Below, piece by piece: positions 7,599 to 16,477 of a stretch of DNA of 64,000 nt. Origin of the DNA: CAIQIA01 sp945861105. GTDB taxonomy: Bacteria > Cyanobacteriota > Cyanobacteriia > PCC-6307 > Cyanobiaceae. Location: positions 10,858 through 74,857 of the forward strand of contig CANLCC010000006.1 of NCBI GenBank assembly GCA_947488815.1, written 5' to 3'. The position numbers were made by a program, and so were the translations under genes. Every line of letters begins with the position of its first letter. Position 1 is the first letter of the stretch. The notes under the pieces were generated by a model. That model saw nothing but the letters and a program-made list of their open reading frames with translations. It had not been told where the DNA came from and made no database searches.

Positions 7599-8252
7599 AT
7601 GGCTGAGATCTCGGCAAAGCTCGTCAAGCAACTGCGCGATCAGACCGGCGCCGGAATGATGGATTGCAAGAAGGCCCTCGCCGAATCGGACGGGGACCTC
7701 GGCAAGGCCACCGAATGGCTGCGTCAGAAGGGGATCGCCTCGGCGGAGAAGAAGGCTGGCCGCACGGCTGCCGAGGGCAGTGTGGGCAGCTACATCCATA
7801 CGGGCGCCCGGGTGGGGGTGCTGCTCGAAGTCAACTGCGAGACCGACTTCGTTGCCCGTGGTGAGGTGTTCCAGGGGCTGGTGAGTGACCTTGCCATGCA
7901 GATCGCCGCCTGCCCCAACGTGGAGTTTGTGAGCACAGGAGACATTCCGCCGGATGTCAGTGCCCGCGAGACCGCCATCGAGCTGGGGCGCGACGACCTG
8001 GGCAGCAAGCCTGAGGCGATGAAGCAGAAAATCGTGGAAGGGCGGGTGGCCAAGCGCCTCAAAGAACTGGCCCTGATGGATCAGCCCTACATCAAGGACA
8101 GTTCCCTGACGGTTTCCGAACTCGTCAAACAGGTGGCCGGCACCCTTGGAGAGAACATTCAGGTGCGACGCTTCACCCGTTACACCCTCGGCGAAGGCAT
8201 TGAGGTTGAGAAGGCCGATTTTGCCGCCGAAGTGGCGGCCATGACCGCTTGA
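7599..8252 (+). CDS. tsf: translation elongation factor Ts
   Basis: 217 residues; cyanobacterial and plastid-type EF-Ts is shorter than that of E. coli. The N-terminal UBA-like region carries LRDQTGAGMMDCKKAL, and the core carries VNCETDFVAR, both signatures of EF-Ts. It exchanges GDP on EF-Tu for GTP. It is paired with rpsB and its stop overlaps the TTG start of the next, unrecognised gene, which places that gene in the same operon. The upstream spacer is almost all pyrimidines. Confidence 0.97.
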   Translation: MAEISAKLVKQLRDQTGAGMMDCKKALAESDGDLGKATEWLRQKGIASAEKKAGRTAAEGSVGSYIHTGARVGVLLEVNCETDFVARGEVFQGLVSDLAMQIAACPNVEFVSTGDIPPDVSARETAIELGRDDLGSKPEAMKQKIVEGRVAKRLKELALMDQPYIKDSSLTVSELVKQVAGTLGENIQVRRFTRYTLGEGIEVEKADFAAEVAAMTA

Positions 8253-9271
8253 GTGCCGACGCCGTCGGCCCGGCCGACGCAGCCAGCCAGGTGCAGAAGG
8301 TGCTGGAGGAGACCGCAAGGGTCAATCTCCAGGTTCAGCAGGAACTGGACGCCTATCTCGTTCGCACCCGAGGGCTTCTGGATGGAGCGCTGCATCAGGC
8401 GGTGTTTCAGCTGGTGACGGACCAGCGGCCGGAAGCCTTTCTCGCCTTGGACGATGGCCAGCGCCGTGGCCTCAGGCTGAGACTCGGCAGCCTCGTCGCC
8501 CGCTGCCGGGAGCAGCTCACCATCCGACGACTGGTGGAGAAGGGCTTACGACGGCTGCAGCAGCAGAACGATGTGGAGGTCGACATTCCCGACTTCGAAG
8601 AGAGCCTGCGCCAGCACATGCAGCCGGATCCCCGCCAGGAGATCCGGCTCGACCTGCAGAACCGCCCCCTGCTGGCGGGCTTCGATCCTGGTCGCCTGCT
8701 GGGGGGATCCCAGGCCTGGCCTGCTGCGGAGGGACCAGAGGAACTCGATGACCCCCTGGAGTCGGACACCGACGACGACGACTTTGAGGGCCTGGAGGAT
8801 CAACTGGATCCAGGCTTCGACCAGCCCCTGCCCATCCCGGCGGATCCCGTCAGGGCCCGCCGCTGGCTGGGTCTGGCGGACCATGCCCTGAGCCTTCACC
8901 TCCTGGAGCTCAGCGACGCCGTCAACCGTGAGCTGGTGGCCCTCGAACTGCTGGGTGACATCCCCGAACCCGCCTTGCTTGACGCCGCCCTGGAGGGCCA
9001 GGCCGATGCTCGTCCGGCACCACCGAACCTGCTGCGGCTGGCCTGGCCCTTTGATACGGATCAACTGGTCGGGGTGCTGCTCCGCAGTGCTGATCTTGAA
9101 TTCCTGGATCCGCCCCTGCGCAGCCAGCGCAAGGGGCTGCGCCGTCTCGACCGACAGCTGGCCAGAATGGCCCGCAGATATCACCACTGGCAACGCCGCA
9201 CCGCCGTGCGGCAGGCGGAGGAGGCGTGGCAGCAGAGCAATCCCCGGCCAACGCAGCCCGGCAGTGGCTGA
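8249..9271 (+). CDS. unrecognised protein between tsf and recG (340 aa)
   Basis: A TTG at 8249 overlaps the tsf stop (TTGA), giving 340 residues. It has an alpha-helical N-terminal half (VQKVLEETARVNLQVQQEL...), a strongly acidic linker at about 165-190 (ESDTDDDDFEGLEDQLD), and a second helical region ending in a basic tail (RRLDRQLARMARRYHHW). No enzymatic motif, signal peptide or membrane helix is evident. The length and codon usage match neighbours, so it is surely coding. It overlaps recG by 46 bases, so expression may be coupled with both translation and DNA repair genes. I do not recognise the family; similar unnamed genes may occur in picocyanobacteria. Confidence 0.75.
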   Translation: MSADAVGPADAASQVQKVLEETARVNLQVQQELDAYLVRTRGLLDGALHQAVFQLVTDQRPEAFLALDDGQRRGLRLRLGSLVARCREQLTIRRLVEKGLRRLQQQNDVEVDIPDFEESLRQHMQPDPRQEIRLDLQNRPLLAGFDPGRLLGGSQAWPAAEGPEELDDPLESDTDDDDFEGLEDQLDPGFDQPLPIPADPVRARRWLGLADHALSLHLLELSDAVNRELVALELLGDIPEPALLDAALEGQADARPAPPNLLRLAWPFDTDQLVGVLLRSADLEFLDPPLRSQRKGLRRLDRQLARMARRYHHWQRRTAVRQAEEAWQQSNPRPTQPGSG

Positions 9272-11715
9272 TCAGGTTGCAGCGCAGCCTTGCCCTGGAA
9301 ACCGACCATGGCTTCACCGACCTGCAGGGGCAACAGCAGCGGTTCAGCTCGTTTCTTGCCGAGGCCTGCCGCCAGGCCCCCGAACCACTGCAACACCTTG
9401 ACGATCCGCCACGACTCCAGCGGTTCGGTGAGCGATTCGAGGACTATGGCCAGCTGGATGAACCCTCGCGGCGGCGGCTGGTGGTGGAGCTGCGGCGGCA
9501 TCTGCTGACCCTGCAGAGGGCCCTGGATCCCGCCACCCCGCCGGGGCCCCCGCGGTTGCGGCTGGCCCAGCGTCCTGCCGTTGCGCCGGCCTCCGGCCCA
9601 CCACCCGGCCTGGAGGCCACCACCCCCCTCGGTCAGGTGCGTGGCATCGGCCCCCGCACCGCCTCCCGGCTGGCAGCCCTGGGGCTGTTCACGGTGGAAG
9701 ACCTGCTGCGGCACTACCCCAGGGATTACGTCGACTATTCGCGGTTGACGCGCATCGCTGAGCTGGAGGTCGGCAGCACGGCCACCGTCGTGGCACAGAT
9801 CCGCCGTTGTTCCGCGTTTGTCAGTCCCCGGCAGCCCAACCTGGCCATCCTGGACCTGCAGCTGCAGGACATCAGCGGCCGCCTGCGCTTGAGCCGCTTC
9901 CTCGCCGGTCGTCGTTTCACCAGCCCCGCCGCCCTCGCCCAGCAGCAACGCCTCTACCCTCTTGGTGCCACCGTCGCCGCCAGTGGCCTGGTGCGCGAAG
10001 GCCGTTACGGGCTCACGCTTCAGGACGCGCTGATCGAGGTGCTGGAAAGTGCGACGGCGCCCCTGCAATCGCGGGAGATCGGTCGGGTGCTGCCTGTCTA
10101 CCCCCTGACCGAGGGGCTCACGGCCCAGCGGCTCCGCCAGGCCGTCCAGGCCGTGCGCCCGGTCCTGGCCCACTGGCCCGATCCCCTGCCCGAAGTCTGG
10201 CGACAGCACCACGGTCTACCGCTGCTGGCTGAGGCACTGGACTGGATCCACGATCCGGCGAACCACGACCAGCTGCAACGCAGTCGCCAGCGGCTGGTGT
10301 TCGACGAATTCCTGCTGCTGCAGCTCGCCCTTGGTCAACGGCGCCAACAGGTGTGCCGGCGACCTTCGCCAGGTCCAGTCCTGCAGCAGCACTCACCCCG
10401 CTATGAAGCATTTCTGGCGGCCCTTCCCTTCCCCCTTACGGAGGCCCAGCAACGGGTGCTGAGGGAGATTCGGGCTGATCTGGGCGGGTCCCGCCCCATG
10501 GCCCGCCTGGTGCAGGGGGATGTGGGCTGCGGCAAGACGGTGGTGGCGGTGGCGGCCCTGCTCCTGTGCATCGACGCCGGTCAGCAGGGGGCCTTCATGG
10601 CCCCCACCGAAGTGCTGGCGCGGCAACATCTGACCCGACTGGTGGAATGGCTGACGCCGCTGCAGGTGTCGGTCGAGCTGCTCACCGGCTCCACCCCGGC
10701 GTCCCGACGGCGTGAACGCCTGCAGCAGCTTGCCCAGGGTCAGCTGCAACTGTTGGTCGGCACCCATGCCCTGCTGGAAGATCCGGTTGGATTCGACGAC
10801 CTGGGATTGGTGGTCGTCGATGAGCAGCACCGCTTCGGTGTGCGCCAGCGGGATCGACTGATGGGCAAGGGACGCCAACCCCATCTCCTGACGATGACGG
10901 CGACCCCAATCCCCCGCACCCTGGCCCTCGGCCTCCACGGGGATCTGGACGTGAGCATCATCGATCAGCTGCCGCCGGGCCGCACGCCTGTGGTCACCGA
11001 ATGGCTGCGGCCGTCCCAGCGATCCCAGGCCTGGAAGATCATCGGCGAAGCGCTCGATGCCGGCCACCAGGCCTACGTGGTGCTGCCGCTCGTGGAGGAC
11101 TCCGAGAGCCTCGACCTGCGCTCGGCCATGGCCGTGCATCGCCAGCTGGCGGAGGACGTGTTCCCTGACCGCCAGGTGGGCCTGCTCCATGGCCGTCAGC
11201 CCAGCCCGGAGAAGACGGCGGTGATCGAAGCGTTCGTGGCGGGTCGGCTGCAGGTGCTGGTCTCGACCACCGTCGTGGAAGTGGGGGTGGACGTGCCCAA
11301 CGCCAGCGTGATGTTGATCGAGCATGCCGAACGCTTCGGCCTGGCCCAGCTGCATCAGCTGCGGGGACGGGTGGGACGCGGGGCCGCCCGATCCCGTTGC
11401 CTGCTCTTGAGTGGCAGTGATGGCATCCAGGCGCGCCAGAGGCTGCAGCTGCTCTGCCGCAGCAGTGATGGCTTCGAGATCGCCGAGATGGATCTGCGGC
11501 TGCGGGGGCCCGGCGAGGTGCTCGGCACCCGCCAGTCGGGTCTGCCGGACCTGGCCCTGGCCAGCCTGGTGGATGACGGCGCGGTGCTCGAGCTCGCCCG
11601 GGACACGGCCCGGAGCATGCTGGACCAGGACCCCGAACTGGCGGGATGGCCCCGGCTGGCGGCCACCCTTGACCAGCAGCGTCGGCGCGCCCTTGGGGCA
11701 GCCCAGCTCAATTGA
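9226..11715 (+). CDS. recG: ATP-dependent DNA helicase RecG
   Basis: 829 residues from GTG 9226, longer than the E. coli enzyme because of an N-terminal extension of about 120 residues common in cyanobacteria. The wedge/OB domain follows (GIGPRTASRLAALGLFTVEDL, near 140). Helicase motifs are complete: Walker A GDVGCGKT near 430, DEQH box near 530, TMTATPIPRTLAL motif III, and the GRVGRG arginine-finger motif VI. RecG reverses stalled forks and processes Holliday junctions. The start lies inside the end of the preceding gene; a later start after the extension is possible. The region after the stop is a pyrimidine tract. Confidence 0.95.
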   Translation: MAAEQSPANAARQWLIRLQRSLALETDHGFTDLQGQQQRFSSFLAEACRQAPEPLQHLDDPPRLQRFGERFEDYGQLDEPSRRRLVVELRRHLLTLQRALDPATPPGPPRLRLAQRPAVAPASGPPPGLEATTPLGQVRGIGPRTASRLAALGLFTVEDLLRHYPRDYVDYSRLTRIAELEVGSTATVVAQIRRCSAFVSPRQPNLAILDLQLQDISGRLRLSRFLAGRRFTSPAALAQQQRLYPLGATVAASGLVREGRYGLTLQDALIEVLESATAPLQSREIGRVLPVYPLTEGLTAQRLRQAVQAVRPVLAHWPDPLPEVWRQHHGLPLLAEALDWIHDPANHDQLQRSRQRLVFDEFLLLQLALGQRRQQVCRRPSPGPVLQQHSPRYEAFLAALPFPLTEAQQRVLREIRADLGGSRPMARLVQGDVGCGKTVVAVAALLLCIDAGQQGAFMAPTEVLARQHLTRLVEWLTPLQVSVELLTGSTPASRRRERLQQLAQGQLQLLVGTHALLEDPVGFDDLGLVVVDEQHRFGVRQRDRLMGKGRQPHLLTMTATPIPRTLALGLHGDLDVSIIDQLPPGRTPVVTEWLRPSQRSQAWKIIGEALDAGHQAYVVLPLVEDSESLDLRSAMAVHRQLAEDVFPDRQVGLLHGRQPSPEKTAVIEAFVAGRLQVLVSTTVVEVGVDVPNASVMLIEHAERFGLAQLHQLRGRVGRGAARSRCLLLSGSDGIQARQRLQLLCRSSDGFEIAEMDLRLRGPGEVLGTRQSGLPDLALASLVDDGAVLELARDTARSMLDQDPELAGWPRLAATLDQQRRRALGAAQLN

Positions 11716-11802
11716 CCTTCAGCAGCCTCCGTTCCGTCCTCTCCCACCCTTCTCCTTCTCCTTCGTCCTCTCCTCCTCTCACTCCCCTACGACGTCCCTC
11801 CC

Positions 11803-12459
11803 ATGGACCGCCCCTGGACCCAGCTCCCGATCCATGACTGCTGTGAGCCGCTGCTGGCCCTTCCCCCGGGCCTGCGGCGATGGAGTCCCCACCCCTACGC
11901 CGCCCTGGGGGCGCCCTACCCGGCCGGCAGTGATCCGTTCCAGCTGCGCTGGTCCGTGCTGCAGCGGCTGTTGAGGGCCCAGTGGTTGCTGCAGGAACGC
12001 GACCCTGAGCTTGAACTGATCGTCTTCGACGCCTACCGACCCCTGCAGGTTCAGCAGTTCATGGTCGAGCACAGCCTGTCACTGCCCGGGGCCACGCCTG
12101 AAGCGGTGGCGGAGATCTGGGCGCCGCCCAACCCTGACCCGGCGGCCCCTCCCCCGCACAGCACCGGCGCCGCCGTCGATCTCACCCTGGCGACACGCCA
12201 GGGAGGCCTGCTGGAGATGGGTGGCGCCATCGACGCCCTCGGCCCGGTGTCGCTGCCCGATCACTTCGCTGACGCAGATCCCGGCTCATCCGAAGGGCTG
12301 TGGCATCGCCGCCGCGGCTGGCTGGCGGCGGCCATGGGCCGGGCCGGTTTTGTGCGCCACCCGGGCGAATGGTGGCACTTCAGCTGGGGTGACCAGCTCT
12401 GGGCCTGGCAGACCGGCCATCTCGAAGCCCGTTACGGCCGACTCGGGGCCCCGGTCTGA
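11803..12459 (+). CDS. D-Ala-D-Ala dipeptidase, VanX/DdpX type (M15D)
   Basis: 218 residues. It has the M15 zinc peptidase motifs: FDAYRPLQVQQFM, then PPHSTGAAVDLTL (Ser-X-His-X-X-Gly-X-Ala-X-Asp type, supplying His and Asp ligands) and GEWWHFSWG (catalytic Glu and third His ligand). VanX-type enzymes cleave free D-alanyl-D-alanine. No van resistance genes (ligase, two-component system) are nearby, so a housekeeping cell-wall recycling role is more likely. No signal peptide is visible. Its end overlaps the sulfite reductase gene by 28 bases on the opposite strand. Confidence 0.87.
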   Translation: MDRPWTQLPIHDCCEPLLALPPGLRRWSPHPYAALGAPYPAGSDPFQLRWSVLQRLLRAQWLLQERDPELELIVFDAYRPLQVQQFMVEHSLSLPGATPEAVAEIWAPPNPDPAAPPPHSTGAAVDLTLATRQGGLLEMGGAIDALGPVSLPDHFADADPGSSEGLWHRRRGWLAAAMGRAGFVRHPGEWWHFSWGDQLWAWQTGHLEARYGRLGAPV

Positions 12460-14189
12460 AGCAGCGTCTCCAGGGTCTGGGGAGGCAGGGACTGGCAGTG
12501 GTCCCCGAAGCTGCTGCGGCCCGCGCCCTCGTCACGCCAATGGCGCAACAGGGGCCTGAGGGTGTCCTCCAGGGCCTCCAGGGGCATGGCGTCCAGCACC
12601 GGCCTGGCGAGGCGGGTGAGCCGCGGACTCCCCCCCAGCCAGAGTTGGTAGGTGTCCACACCACTGCCCACCAGGGCCAGTTCGGCCATGTAGGGCCTGG
12701 CGCAGCCATTGGGACAGCCGGTCATGCGCACCAGAATCGGCTCGTCGATGGCTTCTGCCGCCAGCAGGGCCTCGAGCCGCTCCAGCACCTGCGGCAGCAC
12801 CCGTTCGGATTCGGTGATCGCCAGGCCGCAGGTGGGGAGCGCCGGGCAGGCGATGGCGTGGCGGCTGAGCAGGCTGGTGTGGGAGGGATCCGCCCAGCCG
12901 AGGTCGGCGAGGGCCTGGGCGATCTCCTGGCGCTGACCCGCACCGATCTGACACAGCAGCAGATCCTGGTTGGGCGTGAGTCGCACCTCGAGCTGGTAGC
13001 GCTGCACCAGCTGGCGCAGGCCGCGCTTCCGCTCTCCCTCCAGGCGACCGCACAGCAACGGCAGGCCCACGAACCAGAGGCCATCGCCCTGGGGATGCCA
13101 GCCAAGGCCGTCTTCCAGGGTGGGTTCGGGCTCCCGCTCGAGCGGCGCAAGGGTGCCACTGAAGTAGCGCTGCAGTTCGGTGCGGAACCAGTCCAGGCCG
13201 CGGTCGTGCAGCAGGTACTTGAGGCGGGCATGGCGGCGCTGCTCCCGGTCGCCGTGGTCCCGCTGGAGCGCCACCACGGCCTGCACCAAGGCGAGCACAT
13301 CTCCCCCCTTGACGTAGCCGAGGGCGTCGGCGGTGCGGGCGAAGGTCTCCTCCTTACGGTGGGTGCGGCCCATGCCACCCCCGACGTACACATTGCAGCC
13401 CCTCAGCCGTCCACCGCGGTCCGTGAAGGCCACCAGCCCCAGGTCCTGGGTCAGCAGGTCAACGGCATTGTCTCCGGGAACAGTGACCGCCACCTTGAAC
13501 TTGCGGGGCAGATAGGTGGCTCCGTAGAGCGGTTCCTGGGGATCACCGCTGAACACGGCCCCCTCCTGTTGCTGACGTCGCTGGCGACGCACCGCCACCG
13601 AAGGCTTGAACCGGTACCGCTTCTCCCCGTCCACCCAGAGGTCGAGGTAGGCACCGGCCGCTGCTTCGGGGGCCAGCAGATCCGCGATGTCGTCGGCGAG
13701 GCGCCGGGCCACCGGATAGCCACCACTCTGGTAAGGGGCCGCCGGCGCCATCACGTTGCGGTTGATGTCCCCGCAGGCCGCCAGGGTCGAGCCCAGGTGG
13801 CGCACGATCGTGCCGACCACGGTCTTCAGATCCTGTTTGGGAATGCCATGGAGCTGGAACGCCTGGCGGGTGGTCGCCCGCAGGCTGCCGCTGCAGTAGG
13901 TGTCCGCCAGATCATCGAGGGCCAGGTACAGGGCCGCAGGAATGCGTCCGGCGGGGCTGCGCAGGCGCAGCATCATTCCCCAGTCCTTGTCCTCTCCCTT
14001 GCGGCGGTGGTCGCGGTTGTCCTGCTGGTATGACCCGTGGAACTTGAGAATCTGAACCGCCGGCTCACTGAACGACGACCCGCCGGCAGCCAGTTCCCCT
14101 ACAAGCGGATCCCGAAGGTGATCACTGGAGGCCTTGAGACGCTCGGACTTGGAGAGGCCGTTGGAGCTGGGATCTGAGAGGGCGGTCAC
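12432..14189 (-). CDS. sir: ferredoxin-sulfite reductase
   Basis: 585 residues from GTG 14189. The siroheme/[4Fe-4S] ligands are visible as CPALPTCGL (about 446) and GCPNGC (about 490). The N-terminal half contains the sulfite/nitrite reductase ferredoxin-like domains (LRATTRQAFQLHGI, CGDINRNVMAPAAP). Assimilation of sulfite to sulfide with reduced ferredoxin is the function. The ACPALPTC and NCPNGC-type context fits sulfite better than nitrite reductase. It diverges from glyS across a 122-base gap containing a 13-bp palindrome. It overlaps the VanX-type gene at its 3' end. Confidence 0.93.
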   Translation of the reverse strand: MTALSDPSSNGLSKSERLKASSDHLRDPLVGELAAGGSSFSEPAVQILKFHGSYQQDNRDHRRKGEDKDWGMMLRLRSPAGRIPAALYLALDDLADTYCSGSLRATTRQAFQLHGIPKQDLKTVVGTIVRHLGSTLAACGDINRNVMAPAAPYQSGGYPVARRLADDIADLLAPEAAAGAYLDLWVDGEKRYRFKPSVAVRRQRRQQQEGAVFSGDPQEPLYGATYLPRKFKVAVTVPGDNAVDLLTQDLGLVAFTDRGGRLRGCNVYVGGGMGRTHRKEETFARTADALGYVKGGDVLALVQAVVALQRDHGDREQRRHARLKYLLHDRGLDWFRTELQRYFSGTLAPLEREPEPTLEDGLGWHPQGDGLWFVGLPLLCGRLEGERKRGLRQLVQRYQLEVRLTPNQDLLLCQIGAGQRQEIAQALADLGWADPSHTSLLSRHAIACPALPTCGLAITESERVLPQVLERLEALLAAEAIDEPILVRMTGCPNGCARPYMAELALVGSGVDTYQLWLGGSPRLTRLARPVLDAMPLEALEDTLRPLLRHWRDEGAGRSSFGDHCQSLPPQTLETLLQTGAPSRP

Positions 14190-14287
14190 GGTCAGGAGCG
14201 AAGTCCTTTGCAGAAGCGGTCTTCTGACCCTAAAGAATGGACGCCACCGCGGGGGACCCCAGGCTCCGCGCCACTCCGCTTCATAAA

Positions 14288-14300
14288 GTCAGCTGCTGAC
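14288..14300. promoter_or_regulatory. 13-bp palindrome between sir and glyS
   Basis: Two perfect 6-bp arms (14288-14293 and 14295-14300) flank a single T. It lies 12 bases before the glyS TTG and about 100 bases upstream of the sir GTG. The symmetry and location could mark an operator, but it does not match a cyanobacterial consensus I can name (it is not GTA-N8-TAC). Confidence 0.3.
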
Positions 14301-14311
14301 GCCGGCACCCT

Positions 14312-16477
14312 TTGGCCACCTTCCTGCTCGAGATCGGCAGCGAGGAGCTGCCCGCCGATTTCGTCCGCCTTGCCCTGCCCCAGCTGGAGCGGCTTGTGCA
14401 GAACGATCTGGCGGCCCAGCGGCTGCCTTTCAGCGACCTGCAGCTGCTGGGCAGCCCCCGTCGGCTGGCGGTGCTGGTGGAGGGTCTGCCTGGGCGCCAG
14501 GAGGATCTGAAGGAAGAGCGCAAGGGCCCCCCGGCCGGCCAGGCCTTCGCCGACGGGCTGCCGACTGCAGCTGCCATCGGCTTTGCCAGCCGCTGCGGCG
14601 TCGATCCCGCCAGCCTCGAGGTGCGTGACACCCCCCGGGGTCCCTTCGTCTTCGCCACTGTCCGCCAGGCGGGTCTGGCTACGGCTGAGGTGCTGCCGAC
14701 CCTGGTGCCCGGCTGGATCAACGGTCTCCAGGGTCGTCGCTTCATGCGCTGGGGTGACGGCGACAGCCGCTTCCCCAGGCCGGTGCGCTGGCTGGTGGCC
14801 CTGCTCGACGACGCCGTGTTGCCGGTGGCCCTTGCCGATGCCGATCCGCCGGTGCAGGCCGATCGCATCAGCCGCGGGCATCGTCTCGTCACCCCCCTGG
14901 TGCCGCTGGCGACGGCAGGCGACTATCTCCCTGCCCTGGCGGCGGCAGGGGTGACGGTGGACCGTCACCAGCGGGCCGAAGCGATCCGCTCCGCGGTGGA
15001 CACCATGGCCCGCCGGTTGCAGGCCACCCCTGACCTGCCGCAGGAGCTGTTCGACGAACTCGTGGACCTGGTCGAGGCCCCGCTGCCGATTGAGGGGCAG
15101 ATCGCCCCGGAAGCCCTCGCCCTGCCCCCGGAGGTGCTGTGCACGGTGATGCGCTCCCACCAGCGCTATGTGCCCTTCTACAAAGCTGGCGCCAGCATCG
15201 ACCCCCTGGCCCTGGAGGCCGGTGATGTGTTGCTGCCCCGCTTCCTGTGCATCGGCAACGGGCGCCCTGAGGCCAGCGACCTGGTGCGGCAGGGGAATGA
15301 ACGGGTGCTGCGGGCCCGACTGGCTGATGCCGCCTTCTTCATCGCCGCTGACCGGTCCGTGGCGAGCATCGACCGTCGGGAACAGCTGGCCCGGGTCACC
15401 TTTGCTGAGGGTCTGGGCAGCCTCAGGGATCGGGTCGATCGCCTGGAATGGTGCACCGACGTGCTGCTGGATGCCCTGGCCATCGGCGGGGACGATGCTG
15501 ACCACGCCCGCCGGGCAGCTCATCTGTGCAAGCACGACCTCGTCAGTCAGATGGTCGGCGAGTTCCCTGAGCTGCAGGGGGTGATGGGGGGGAAATACCT
15601 GCTTGCGGAGGGGGAACCGCGACAGGTGGCCCTGGCGGTGCAGGAGCATTACCGACCCCGGGGGGCCGGAGACGGGCTGCCCAGCTCCACCGCCGGCGCC
15701 GTGGTGGCCCTGGCCGAACGGCTGGAGCTGTTGTTGAGCATCTTCGCCAGGGGGGAACGCCCCAGTGGTTCTTCCGATCCCTATGCCCTGCGGCGGGCCG
15801 GGAATGGCCTGCTGCAGATCCTCTGGGACCGGGGCTGGCGACCTGATCTGCAGGCGGTTCTCCGGCGGGGGGGCCAGCACTGGGCCGTGACGGTGACCGG
15901 ATCGCCCGAAGGAGCTGAGACCCTCATCGGCGACCTGGAGGAACTGTTGCGCCAACGGCTGGTCAGCCTGCTGGAGGAGGCCGGCCATGATCCAGACATC
16001 GTGCAATCCGTGGCGGGGCCCGGCCTCGCGTTGCAACGGATCCTTGGCGATCCCACCGATGTGCTCGAGCGGGCCGAGCTGCTGTCGGACCTGCGCCGAT
16101 CCGGCCGCCTGGCTGAGGTCCAGGCCGTGGTGCAGCGGGCAGCGCGTCTGGCTGACCAGGCGGATCTCCCCGAAGGGGTGATGGGGCCAGCCGGACTGAT
16201 CGACCCCGACCGTTTCGAGAAGCCCTCAGAAGCTTCGATGCTGGCGGTGCTGCTGCGGCTCGAACCCCTGGCCCTGCCCTCTGCAGGCCGCAGCTACAGG
16301 GCCTTGGCGGAGGCCCTGGCCGAGAGCGCGGTTACCCTGGCGGGCTTCTTTGACGGTGAGGGCAGTGTGCTGGTGATGTGTGACGACCCGGCGGTCCGCA
16401 CCAATCGGCTGCGGCTGCTGGCGATCCTCAGGCAGCAGGCCTCGGTGCTTGCCGATTTCACGGCCCTGGCGGGTTGA
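14312..16477 (+). CDS. glyS: glycyl-tRNA synthetase beta subunit
   Basis: 721 residues from TTG 14312; the protein begins ATFLLEIGSEELPADFV, the invariant GlyS start, which fixes this unusual start codon. Other GlyS motifs are visible (GPPAGQAFADGL, FLCIGNGRPEASDLVRQGNERVLRARLADA, ending AVTLAGFFDGEGSVLVMCDDPAVRTNRL). It pairs with the alpha subunit (glyQ, not in this window) to form the alpha2beta2 enzyme. It overlaps the end of crtL by 20 bases on the opposite strand. Confidence 0.96.
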   Translation: MATFLLEIGSEELPADFVRLALPQLERLVQNDLAAQRLPFSDLQLLGSPRRLAVLVEGLPGRQEDLKEERKGPPAGQAFADGLPTAAAIGFASRCGVDPASLEVRDTPRGPFVFATVRQAGLATAEVLPTLVPGWINGLQGRRFMRWGDGDSRFPRPVRWLVALLDDAVLPVALADADPPVQADRISRGHRLVTPLVPLATAGDYLPALAAAGVTVDRHQRAEAIRSAVDTMARRLQATPDLPQELFDELVDLVEAPLPIEGQIAPEALALPPEVLCTVMRSHQRYVPFYKAGASIDPLALEAGDVLLPRFLCIGNGRPEASDLVRQGNERVLRARLADAAFFIAADRSVASIDRREQLARVTFAEGLGSLRDRVDRLEWCTDVLLDALAIGGDDADHARRAAHLCKHDLVSQMVGEFPELQGVMGGKYLLAEGEPRQVALAVQEHYRPRGAGDGLPSSTAGAVVALAERLELLLSIFARGERPSGSSDPYALRRAGNGLLQILWDRGWRPDLQAVLRRGGQHWAVTVTGSPEGAETLIGDLEELLRQRLVSLLEEAGHDPDIVQSVAGPGLALQRILGDPTDVLERAELLSDLRRSGRLAEVQAVVQRAARLADQADLPEGVMGPAGLIDPDRFEKPSEASMLAVLLRLEPLALPSAGRSYRALAEALAESAVTLAGFFDGEGSVLVMCDDPAVRTNRLRLLAILRQQASVLADFTALAG

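Noticed and set aside
12498..14033. A 511-codon open frame opposite sir.
   Set aside because: It is antisense to a complete sulfite reductase with siroheme motifs and is His/Gln/Gly-rich, as expected for a shadow.
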